Notes under the pieces: generated by a model | The model's input: the letters and a program-made list of their open reading frames with translations, nothing else | The model's database searches: none | What the model was told of the DNA's origin: nothing | Part shown: piece after piece, positions 57,249 through 64,000 of the stretch | Numbering within the stretch: the stretch's first letter is position 1 | Layout: every line of letters starts with the position of its first letter | Source: Modestobacter sp. VKM Ac-2977 | GTDB lineage: Bacteria; Actinomycetota; Actinomycetes; Mycobacteriales; Geodermatophilaceae | Direction of reading: 5' to 3' | Length of the DNA stretch: 64,000 nt | Assembly (NCBI RefSeq): GCF_026968045.1 | Contig: NZ_JAPVBQ010000001.1 | Coordinates: forward strand, 943,238 to 1,007,237 | Made by a program: the position numbers and the translations under genes

Positions 57249-58366
57249 CCGCCCGCGCGGAGATCGCCGCCGCGCAGCGGGTGGTGGTCAAGGTCGGGTC
57301 CTCGTCGCTGACCACGCTGCCCGGCGGGCTGGACGAGACCCGCCTGCGGGCGCTGGTCGACGTCCTCGGCGCGCTCCGGGCCGCCGGCCGGCAGGTCGTG
57401 CTCGTCTCCTCCGGGGCGATCGCCGCGGGGCTGGCGCCGCTGGGGCTGGCCGGCCGCCCCCGCGACCTGGCCACCGCGCAGGCGGCTGCGAGCGTCGGGC
57501 AGCTGCGGCTGGTGCAGACCTACGCCGACGCCTTCGCCGCCCACGACGTGACCGTCGGCCAGGTGCTGCTCACCGCCGACGACCTGACCCGGCGCAGCCA
57601 CTACCGCAACGCGCAGCAGACGATCGAGCGGCTGCTCGCACTCGGCGTGCTGCCGATCGTCAACGAGAACGACACGGTCGCCACCGAGGAGATCCGGTTC
57701 GGCGACAACGACCGGCTCGCCGCGCTGGTCGCCCACGTCGCCATGGCCGACGCCCTGCTCCTGCTCTCCGACGTGGACGGCGTCTACGACGGCGACCCGC
57801 GCACCGGCCCGGCCGCGCTGGTCGACACCGTGCACGGTCCGGCGGACCTGGCGGCGGTGACCCTCGGTTCGGCCAGCCGCAACGGCGTCGGCACCGGCGG
57901 GATGGCCACCAAGGTGGAGGCCGCGTTCATCGCCTCGGCCGCGGGGGTGCCCGTCGTGGTCACCTCCACCGCACAGGCGGCGGACGCACTGGCCGGTGAG
58001 CGGGTGGGAACGCTGTTCGCCCCGACCGGGCGGCGTCCCTCGGCCCGGCAGTTCTGGCTCCGCTACGCCAGCCGTCCTCGCGGCCGGGTGCTGCTCGACG
58101 AGGGCGCGGTCCGTGCCGTCCGGGAACGGCACGCCTCCCTGCTGGCCGCGGGCATCACCGGGGTGACCGGGGAGTTCCTCGCCGACGACCCGGTGGAGCT
58201 GGTCGGCCCGGACGGCGAGGTGGTCGCTCGCGGCCTGGTCGCCTACGACGCCCGCGAGCTGCCGGCGCTGCTGGGCCGCAAGACCGGTGACCTGGACCCC
58301 GAGCACCGCCGCGAGGTCGTGCACCGCGACGAGATGGTGCTCGTCGGGCACGCCAGCCGCGGCTGA
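57245..58366 (+). CDS. proB: Glutamate 5-kinase
   Basis: First enzyme of proline synthesis, 373 residues, phosphorylating glutamate with ATP. The amino-acid kinase domain has [23 protein letters not shown] and [24 protein letters not shown], followed by [16 protein letters not shown]-terminal PUA domain starts near 280 ([13 protein letters not shown]). Feedback inhibition by proline is usual for this family. GTG at 57245 overlaps obg (GTGA). In this window def lies between proB and proA, so the two proline genes are split by one gene. Confidence 0.96.
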   Translation: MTARAEIAAAQRVVVKVGSSSLTTLPGGLDETRLRALVDVLGALRAAGRQVVLVSSGAIAAGLAPLGLAGRPRDLATAQAAASVGQLRLVQTYADAFAAHDVTVGQVLLTADDLTRRSHYRNAQQTIERLLALGVLPIVNENDTVATEEIRFGDNDRLAALVAHVAMADALLLLSDVDGVYDGDPRTGPAALVDTVHGPADLAAVTLGSASRNGVGTGGMATKVEAAFIASAAGVPVVVTSTAQAADALAGERVGTLFAPTGRRPSARQFWLRYASRPRGRVLLDEGAVRAVRERHASLLAAGITGVTGEFLADDPVELVGPDGEVVARGLVAYDARELPALLGRKTGDLDPEHRREVVHRDEMVLVGHASRG

Positions 58367-58378
58367 GAGACTGACCCC

Positions 58379-58858
58379 GTGACGATCCGTGCCATCCGCG
58401 AGATCGGCGACCCGGTGCTGCGCACCCCGGCCGACCCGATCCGCGCCTTCGACAAGGACCTCGCCGCGCTCGTCCGCGACCTGGAGGAGACCGTCGACCA
58501 CCCCGGCCGGGCCGGGGTGGCGGCGACCCAGATCGGGGTCGGTCTGCGGGTCTTCTCCTACAACGTCGACGGCGTCATCGGGCACATGGTGAACCCGGTG
58601 ATCGCCGAGCGCAGCGAGGAGATCCAGGACGACGACGAGGGCTGCCTGTCGATCCCGGGGCTCTACGCCCCCACCGTGCGGGCGATGCACTGCGTCGCCG
58701 AGGGGTTCGACGTGCACGGTGAGCCGCTCCGGATCGAGGGCAGCGGGCTGCTCGCCCGGTGCCTGCAGCACGAGGTCGACCACCTCGACGGGAAGCTCTT
58801 CGTCGACCGGCTGACCGGCGATGCCCGCAAGCAGGTGCTCCGCGCGCTGCGCAGCTGA
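58379..58858 (+). CDS. def: Peptide deformylase
   Basis: Metalloenzyme of 159 residues that removes the formyl group from new N-terminal Met. Three motifs are present: GVAATQIG (motif 1, with Val for the usual Leu/Ile), EGCLSIPG (motif 2, metal-binding Cys) and QHEVDHLDG (motif 3, HExxH). GTG at 58379, 12 bases after proB. Its place between proB and proA is not the mycobacterial arrangement. It may be the only def or one of several. Confidence 0.95.
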   Translation: MTIRAIREIGDPVLRTPADPIRAFDKDLAALVRDLEETVDHPGRAGVAATQIGVGLRVFSYNVDGVIGHMVNPVIAERSEEIQDDDEGCLSIPGLYAPTVRAMHCVAEGFDVHGEPLRIEGSGLLARCLQHEVDHLDGKLFVDRLTGDARKQVLRALRS

Positions 58859-58931
58859 AAGAGGACCCCGTCCTTCTCCCTCGCAGGCTCGCGGCGGGAC
58901 CCTGCACGGGGGCCGCGCGTAACCTCGGTGC

Positions 58932-60182
58932 GTGTCCGACGTCGACTTCCCGCTGATCGGGGCCGCCGCGGTCCGCGCCCGTGCGGCCGCCCGCGTGCTG
59001 CGCACCCTGCCCACCGAGACCAAGGACGCCGCGCTCGCTGCGATGGCGCAGGCGCTGCTGGAGCGGGCCGACGAGGTGCTCGCCGCCAACGCCGCCGACG
59101 TCGAGGCCGCTGCAGCGGACGGCACGCCGGCCTCGGTGCTGGACCGGCTGCGGCTGGACCCGCCCCGGCTGGCCGCGGTGGCCGACGCGCTGCGGCACCT
59201 GGTCTCGCTGCCCGACCCGGTCGGCGACGTCGTCCGCGGGTCGACGCTGGCCAACGGGCTCCAACTGCGCCAGGTGCGGGTGCCGCTCGGTGTGGTCGGG
59301 ATCGTCTACGAGGCCCGGCCCAACGTGACCGTCGACGCCGCCGGGCTCTGCCTGAAGAGCGGCAACGCGGCGCTGCTGCGCGGGTCCGGCTCGGCGCACC
59401 GCACCAACACCGCGCTGGTCGCCGTCCTCACCGAGGCCGCCGAGAAGGCCGGGTTGCCCGCTGGGTCGATCGCGCTGCTGCCGGCGGACCGGGCGTCGGT
59501 CGGGGAGCTGCTCAACGCACGTGGGCTGGTCGACGTGGTCATCCCGCGGGGCGGGGCCTCGCTGATCAACCGGGTGGTGCGGGAAGCAACCGTGCCGGTG
59601 ATCGAGACCGGCGTCGGCAACTGCCACGTCTACGTCGACGCCTCCGCCGATCCGGCGATGGCCGAGGCGATCGTGCTGAACGCCAAGACCTCCCGGGTCA
59701 GCGTGTGCAACTCCGCGGAGACCCTGCTGGTGCACCGGGACGTCGCCTTCCTGCCCCGCCTGCTGGCCGCCCTGGCCGACGCCGGGGTCACGCTGCACGG
59801 CGACGAGGCCGCGGCCGAGGCCCACGAGGGCGTCGTCCCCGCCACCGACGAGGACTGGGCCACCGAGTACCTGTCGCTGGACATGGCCGTCCGGGTGGTC
59901 GACGACCTGCCCGGCGCGCTGGACCACATCAGCCGGTGGGGGAGCGGGCACAGCGAGGCGATCGTCGCCGACTCCGCGCGGGCGATCGCCGAGTTCACCG
60001 CCGGCGTCGACGCCGCCGCGGTGCTGGTCAACGCCTCCACCCGGTTCACCGACGGCGGCGAGTTCGGGTTCGGCGCCGAGATCGGCATCTCCACCCAGAA
60101 GCTGCACGCCCGCGGTCCGCTCGGGTTGCCGGAGCTCACCTCCACCACCTACGTCGTCACCGGCAACGGCCACACCCGCTGA
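58932..60182 (+). CDS. proA: Gamma-glutamyl phosphate reductase
   Basis: Second enzyme of proline synthesis, 416 residues, reducing gamma-glutamyl phosphate to glutamate semialdehyde with NADPH. The aldehyde-dehydrogenase-like fold shows [34 protein letters not shown], and the catalytic Cys in [13 protein letters not shown] near residue 259. [21 protein letters not shown] is the C-terminal signature. GTG at 58932. The 73-base gap from def has no visible hairpin, so it may belong to the obg-proB-def transcript. Confidence 0.96.
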   Translation: MSDVDFPLIGAAAVRARAAARVLRTLPTETKDAALAAMAQALLERADEVLAANAADVEAAAADGTPASVLDRLRLDPPRLAAVADALRHLVSLPDPVGDVVRGSTLANGLQLRQVRVPLGVVGIVYEARPNVTVDAAGLCLKSGNAALLRGSGSAHRTNTALVAVLTEAAEKAGLPAGSIALLPADRASVGELLNARGLVDVVIPRGGASLINRVVREATVPVIETGVGNCHVYVDASADPAMAEAIVLNAKTSRVSVCNSAETLLVHRDVAFLPRLLAALADAGVTLHGDEAAAEAHEGVVPATDEDWATEYLSLDMAVRVVDDLPGALDHISRWGSGHSEAIVADSARAIAEFTAGVDAAAVLVNASTRFTDGGEFGFGAEIGISTQKLHARGPLGLPELTSTTYVVTGNGHTR

Positions 60183-60221
60183 CCGGCCTCTTCGCCCGTC
60201 CCCAGCTCAACGAGGAGCCGC

Positions 60222-61106
60222 ATGTCCCGCACGCCCACGCACGCCGCCCAGTTCGCCGACGTGGCGGACGTGACGACGCGGCTGTCGGCCGCGGGGTACC
60301 TACCCGACGCCCAGATCGCCACGACGGTCTTCCTGGCCGACCGGCTGGGCAAGCCGCTGCTGGTCGAGGGCCCGGCGGGGGTGGGCAAGACCGAGCTGGC
60401 CAAGGCGATGGCCGCCGCGACGGGGTCCGAGCTCATCCGGCTGCAGTGCTACGAGGGCCTGGACGAGGCGCGGGCGCTGTACGAGTGGAACTACAAGAAG
60501 CAGCTGCTGCGGATCTCCGCGGCGGGCACCGGCGGCGCCGACTGGGACACCGTGCACGACGACGTCTTCGGTGAGGAGTTCCTGCTCGCCCGGCCGTTGC
60601 TGACCGCCATCCGGCGCACCGACCCGACCGTGCTCCTCATCGACGAGACCGACAAGGCCGACGTCGAGGTGGAGGGCCTGCTGCTGGAGGTGCTCAGCGA
60701 CTTCCAGGTCACCATCCCCGAGCTGGGCACGATCACCGCAACCCGCCGTCCCCTGGTGGTGCTCACCTCCAACGCCACCCGTGAGCTGTCCGAGGCGCTC
60801 AAGCGGCGCTGCCTGTACCTGGCGCTGGACTACCCGAGCGCCGAGCGGGAGCGGGAGATCGTGCTGTCCCGGGTGCCCGATCTCGCGCCGGGCCTGGCCG
60901 ACCAGCTGGTGCGCACCGTCCGGGCCCTGCGGGCGCTGGAGCTGAAGAAGTCGCCGTCCATCTCCGAGACGCTGGACTGGGCGCAGACGCTCCTGGCCCT
61001 CGGCCTGGACACCCTGGACGAGTCGGCGATGCGCTCGACGCTGGGCGTGGTGCTCAAGCACGCCAGTGACCAGGCCCGGGCCGCCGCCGAGCTCCGGCTG
61101 AACTGA
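60222..61106 (+). CDS. MoxR-family AAA+ ATPase
   Basis: AAA+ chaperone of 294 residues. Walker A is VEGPAGVGKTELAKAM, Walker B LLIDETDKAD near 143, sensor 1 VVLTSNATRELSEALKRRC with an Arg finger nearby. The layout FLADRLGKPLLVEGPAG and LQCYEGLDEARALYEWNYKKQ matches the CoxD/APE2220 branch, which insert metals or mature oxidoreductases with a VWA partner. ATG at 60222. Its stop overlaps the VWA gene by 1 base. M. tuberculosis Rv2426c, next to proA, is the same gene by position. Confidence 0.92.
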   Translation: MSRTPTHAAQFADVADVTTRLSAAGYLPDAQIATTVFLADRLGKPLLVEGPAGVGKTELAKAMAAATGSELIRLQCYEGLDEARALYEWNYKKQLLRISAAGTGGADWDTVHDDVFGEEFLLARPLLTAIRRTDPTVLLIDETDKADVEVEGLLLEVLSDFQVTIPELGTITATRRPLVVLTSNATRELSEALKRRCLYLALDYPSAEREREIVLSRVPDLAPGLADQLVRTVRALRALELKKSPSISETLDWAQTLLALGLDTLDESAMRSTLGVVLKHASDQARAAAELRLN

Positions 61107-62542
61107 TGCCGCCGGGAGCCGCCGTCGAGCCGGGTGGGCTGGTCGGGCACCTCGACGGCTTCGTCCGCGCGGTGCGGGAGGCCGGCGTGCCGGTCGGGAT
61201 CAGCCAGGCGGTGGACGCCGCCCAGGTGCTCACCGTCGTCGACCTGCTCGACCGGGAGCAGTTGCGGCACGGCCTGGCCGCGGTGCTGCTCCGCCGGGCC
61301 GCCCAGCGCGAGGTCTTCGACGTGCTGTTCGACCTCTGGTGGCCGCTGACCGACCGGCCGGTGCCCGTCGCGGACGACGACGGAGCCGGGGACGGCGGCG
61401 AGGACGGCGAGCCCGGCACCGACGGCCCCCTTCCGGTGGGCGACCCGGGTGCCCTGGCCGCGGCGCTGCGCGCCGAGCTGCTGCGACTGCTGCTGGAGGG
61501 GGACGAGGAGGCGCTGCGCCGATTCGCCCGGCTCGCGGTCGACCAGCTCGGCGCCGGGGCGCCCACCCCCTCGGGACAGTCGTTCTTCAGCTACCGGGTG
61601 CTGCGCGCGCTGTCGCCGGACACGCTGGTGGCGCAGCTGCTGGCCGGGATGCTCGCCGACGGTGAGACCGGCGGGCTGGCCGAGCAGGTGGCCCGGTCGA
61701 CGGCGAAGGAGCGGATCGCGGCGTTCCGGACGGCGGTGGAAGCCGAGGTGCGACGCCGCACCGCCGCGGAGAAGGGGCGGGACAAGGTCGCCCGCAACGC
61801 CGTCCGCCCGATGGCCGACCAGGTCGACTTCCTCCGCGCCCAGCAGGCCGACCTCGCCGAGCTGCGCCGAACCGTGGCGCCGCTGGCCCGGCGGCTGGCC
61901 GTGCGGCTGTCGGCCCGCCGGCGGCTGGGCCGGGCCGGGCGGCTGGACTTCCGCCGCACGGTGCGCGCCTCGCTGGCCACCGGCGGGATGCCGCTGGTCA
62001 CGCACCACCGGCCGCGGGCGGTGCACAAGCCCGAGCTGGTGGTGCTCTGCGACGTCAGTGGCTCGGTGGCCGGCTTCAGCCACTTCACCCTGATGCTCAC
62101 CCAGGCGCTGCGCGAGCACTTCAGCGGCGTGCGGGCCTTCGCCTTCGTCGACTCCACCGACGAGGTCACCCGGTTCTTCACCCCCGGGGCCGACGTGGTG
62201 GACGCGATCGCCCGGATCGGCCGGGAGGCGGACGTGGTGAGCTTCGACGGGCACAGCGACTACGGCAACGCGTTGGAGGTCTTCGCGGAGAGGTGGCCGG
62301 CGGCGGTCGGCCCGAAGACGTCGCTGCTGGTGCTCGGCGACGGTCGCACCAACTACCGGCACCCGGGTCTGCCGACGCTGGCCGACCTGGTGCGGCGGTC
62401 GCGGTCGGCCCACTGGCTCAACCCGGAGCCGCGCCGGCTGTGGGGGAGCGGCGACTCGGCCGCCGACCGGTACGCCGACGTCATCCCGATGGTGGAGGTC
62501 CGCACGGCGGCGCAGCTTGCCGACTTCGTCACCACCCTCTGA
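61106..62542 (+). CDS. VWA domain (CoxE-like) protein, partner of MoxR
   Basis: Protein of 478 residues. The N-terminal helical part (AVREAGVPVGISQAVDAAQVL) is the CoxE-type pre-domain, with an acidic insert near 85-110. The C-terminal VWA domain, from about 305, has the MIDAS motif VVLCDVSGSV and continues with FAFVDSTDEVTRFF and LLVLGDGRTNYRHP. It should act with the MoxR ATPase on a client protein that is not encoded nearby. ATG at 61106 overlaps the MoxR stop (TGATG). Corresponds to Rv2425c by position. Confidence 0.9.
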   Translation: MPPGAAVEPGGLVGHLDGFVRAVREAGVPVGISQAVDAAQVLTVVDLLDREQLRHGLAAVLLRRAAQREVFDVLFDLWWPLTDRPVPVADDDGAGDGGEDGEPGTDGPLPVGDPGALAAALRAELLRLLLEGDEEALRRFARLAVDQLGAGAPTPSGQSFFSYRVLRALSPDTLVAQLLAGMLADGETGGLAEQVARSTAKERIAAFRTAVEAEVRRRTAAEKGRDKVARNAVRPMADQVDFLRAQQADLAELRRTVAPLARRLAVRLSARRRLGRAGRLDFRRTVRASLATGGMPLVTHHRPRAVHKPELVVLCDVSGSVAGFSHFTLMLTQALREHFSGVRAFAFVDSTDEVTRFFTPGADVVDAIARIGREADVVSFDGHSDYGNALEVFAERWPAAVGPKTSLLVLGDGRTNYRHPGLPTLADLVRRSRSAHWLNPEPRRLWGSGDSAADRYADVIPMVEVRTAAQLADFVTTL

Positions 62543-62853
62543 GCTGGTCCCGGATCGGCCGGGCGGTCCGGGTAGATGACGACACGCCGACGGAATCGTT
62601 CCCATGGCGGACCTTCCCTGCGAACCGAGGAACGGGACGGCATCGTCCGCTTCGGGCACGACGGCAGGGTGGACGACGAGGGCGGGGCGCTGGACGCCTC
62701 GAGCGTGAGCCCCTCGATGGCGAGCGGCGGCACGGGGGAGCCGGTCGCCGGCCGGCACACACCGGGAGCACCCGGCCGTCGTGCCCCTCCCGCTGGTCGC
62801 CGGAGCCGGTGGTCGGACGACCGGCTCCGGCGGGGCCGGGCTAGGCTCGATCG
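62543..62853 (+). other. Intergenic region upstream of nadD with a stem-loop
   Basis: No supportable gene lies here; a 100-codon frame starting at 62576 is Arg-rich, overlaps nadD and lacks a ribosome site. A 12-base stem, 62799-62810 paired with 62820-62831 with a 9-base loop, lies 22 bases before the nadD start. It could be a terminator for the VWA transcript or a control structure for nadD. Confidence 0.45.
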
Positions 62854-63633
62854 GTGGCAGGACGTCGACTCGGGGTGATGGGCGGCACGTTCGACCCCAT
62901 CCACCACGGGCACCTGGTGGCCGCCAGCGAGGTCGCCGGGCTGTTCGGGCTCGACGAGGTCGTCTTCGTGCCGACCGGTCAGCCCTGGCAGAAGTCCGAC
63001 CGGGGCGTGAGCCCCGCCGAGGACCGCTACCTGATGACCGTCATCGCGACCGCCTCCAACCCGCGGTTCTCCGTCAGCCGGGTCGACGTCGACCGGGGCG
63101 GGCCGACGTACACCATCGACACCCTCACCGATCTCCACCGCCTCCATCCCGACGCCGAGCTGTTCTTCATCACCGGCGCCGACGCGCTCGCCCAGATCGT
63201 GGGCTGGCGGGAGACGGACAAGCTCTTCCAGCTGGCGCACTTCGTGGGCGTCACCCGGCCCGGGTACCAGCTGGCCGACGCCGATCTCCCGCGCGGTGCG
63301 GTCAGCCTGGTCGAGGTGCCGGCGCTGGCGATCAGCTCCACCGACTGCCGCGACCGGGTGCGCCGGGGACGGCCCGTCTGGTACCTGGTGCCCGACGGTG
63401 TGGTCCAGTACATCGAGAAGCGCGGGCTGTACCACCCCGGCGCGGCCGGGCCCGACGAGCTGCTGCCCGACACCGCCCCGCGGGTCGGTGGCTTCCCGGC
63501 CGAGCGGCTCGTGGCCCTCGACCACCGGGAGACCGCGGCCACCGACCACCTTGAGACCGCGGCCCCCGACCTGAGCGACACCCCCACCCCCGGGGACGAT
63601 CCGTCCCCCGACCTGCAGGAGATCCCCCGATGA
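62854..63633 (+). CDS. nadD: Nicotinate-nucleotide adenylyltransferase
   Basis: Enzyme of 259 residues that makes NaAD from nicotinate mononucleotide and ATP in NAD synthesis. It has the nucleotidyltransferase motif [18 protein letters not shown] near the start, [11 protein letters not shown], and the C-terminal [13 protein letters not shown] signature. The last 55 residues are an unusual polar tail with repeated DH-ETAA and Asp/Pro-rich segments, beyond the usual length. GTG at 62854. The ATG of rsfS overlaps its stop, so the two are coupled as in most bacteria. Confidence 0.95.
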   Translation: MAGRRLGVMGGTFDPIHHGHLVAASEVAGLFGLDEVVFVPTGQPWQKSDRGVSPAEDRYLMTVIATASNPRFSVSRVDVDRGGPTYTIDTLTDLHRLHPDAELFFITGADALAQIVGWRETDKLFQLAHFVGVTRPGYQLADADLPRGAVSLVEVPALAISSTDCRDRVRRGRPVWYLVPDGVVQYIEKRGLYHPGAAGPDELLPDTAPRVGGFPAERLVALDHRETAATDHLETAAPDLSDTPTPGDDPSPDLQEIPR

Positions 63634-64000
63634 CCGCCTCGGACGAGGCACGCGAGACCGCGCTCATCGCAGCGCAGGCCGCCGCCGACAAGCTCGCCAC
63701 CGATGTCTCGATCGTCGACGTCAGTGACCGCCTGGCGATCACCGACGCGTTCGTCCTGACCTCGGCGCCCAACGAACGTCAGGTCCAGTCGATCGTCGAC
63801 GGGGTGGAGGAGCGCCTGCGCGAGCACGGTGTGAAGCCGGTCCGCCGCGAGGGCATGGCCGAGGGGCGGTGGGTGCTGCTGGACTTCGTCGACGTCGTCG
63901 TGCACGTGCAGCACGCCGAGGAGCGCGCCTACTACGCCCTCGAGCGGCTCTGGAAGGACTGCCCGGTGATCCCGTTCACCGACGGCGCGGTCCCTGCCGC
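63630..64000 (+). CDS. rsfS: Ribosomal silencing factor RsfS, cut by the right edge
   Basis: The first 123 residues of a RsfS/Iojap protein, which binds L14 and blocks subunit joining when nutrients are short. [24 protein letters not shown] and [28 protein letters not shown] are typical. ATG at 63630 overlaps the nadD stop (ATGA). The family is usually 110-140 residues, so little is missing at the right edge. Confidence 0.93.
   Translation, partial: MTASDEARETALIAAQAAADKLATDVSIVDVSDRLAITDAFVLTSAPNERQVQSIVDGVEERLREHGVKPVRREGMAEGRWVLLDFVDVVVHVQHAEERAYYALERLWKDCPVIPFTDGAVPA

Noticed and set aside
62576-62878. A 100-codon plus-strand frame upstream of nadD
   Set aside because: Arg-rich, no ribosome site, overlaps the nadD start by 25 bases and contains the stem-loop; no family pattern seen.

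Overview
The window is a very GC-rich chromosomal segment (third codon positions almost all G/C, many GTG starts) from an actinobacterium. High GC, an aa3-oxidase accessory gene, paired clpP1/clpP2, and a Rv2466c-type reductase next to pepN all point there. A member of the Geodermatophilaceae or a close relative fits best, but that is an inference from gene content and style, not a measured placement. The backbone follows, gene by gene, the order I recall for Mycobacterium tuberculosis Rv2471 down to Rv2420: aglA, glbO, HNH endonuclease, ctaJ/DUF5130, pepN, mycothiol-dependent reductase, rpiB, tig, clpP1, clpP2, clpX, valS, folC, DUF4233, ndk, rne, rplU, rpmA, obg, proB, proA, MoxR, VWA, nadD, rsfS. 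Accessory blocks interrupt this order.

1-21 kb: a partial GH13 glucosidase, truncated hemoglobin O, an MFS transporter, an orphan ABC-type binding lipoprotein, prolyl oligopeptidase, HNH endonuclease, a secreted protein paired with a class F-like sortase, divergent kynureninase and amidase, CtaJ and DUF5130, aminopeptidase N, a DsbA-like reductase with an altered active site, an SDR, a PAS-GAF-PP2C phosphatase, an MBL hydrolase with a DUF429 protein, and rpiB.

21-35.5 kb: accessory and regulatory genes. These are an Eis-like acetyltransferase, an MMPL exporter, two NarL-type two-component systems, a large lipoprotein of unknown function, a SigG-like sigma factor, and a DedA-GT4-DUF998 operon whose last gene ends in a decayed IS481 transposase fragment.

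35.6-41.8 kb: tRNA-Gly, tRNA-Pro, then the protein quality-control block tig, clpP1-clpP2 and clpX. A ClgR-like box precedes clpP1 and a SigR/SigH-like promoter precedes clpX. Next is a DUF559/AbiEi-like gene bracketed by two copies of a palindrome-ended element of about 60 bp.

41.8-48.3 kb: valS, inverted relative to the recalled mycobacterial order and nearly touching folC; DUF4233; a Clp N-domain protein with its small HTH regulator and two near-identical operators; ndk; and an XRE regulator with a membrane protein.

48.3-64 kb: a long co-directional housekeeping run. It holds a B12-binding-type radical SAM protein and its TIGR03936 partner, RNase E/G, L21, L27, Obg, ProB, peptide deformylase, ProA, a MoxR/VWA pair, NadD and the start of RsfS. 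The run joins RNA turnover, ribosome assembly, proline synthesis, protein N-terminal processing and NAD synthesis.

The most unusual items are the repeat-flanked DUF559 gene, the leaderless and apparently autoregulated HTH/Clp-N pair, the CPWA active site of the reductase, and the IS481 remnant fused in frame to a membrane protein.
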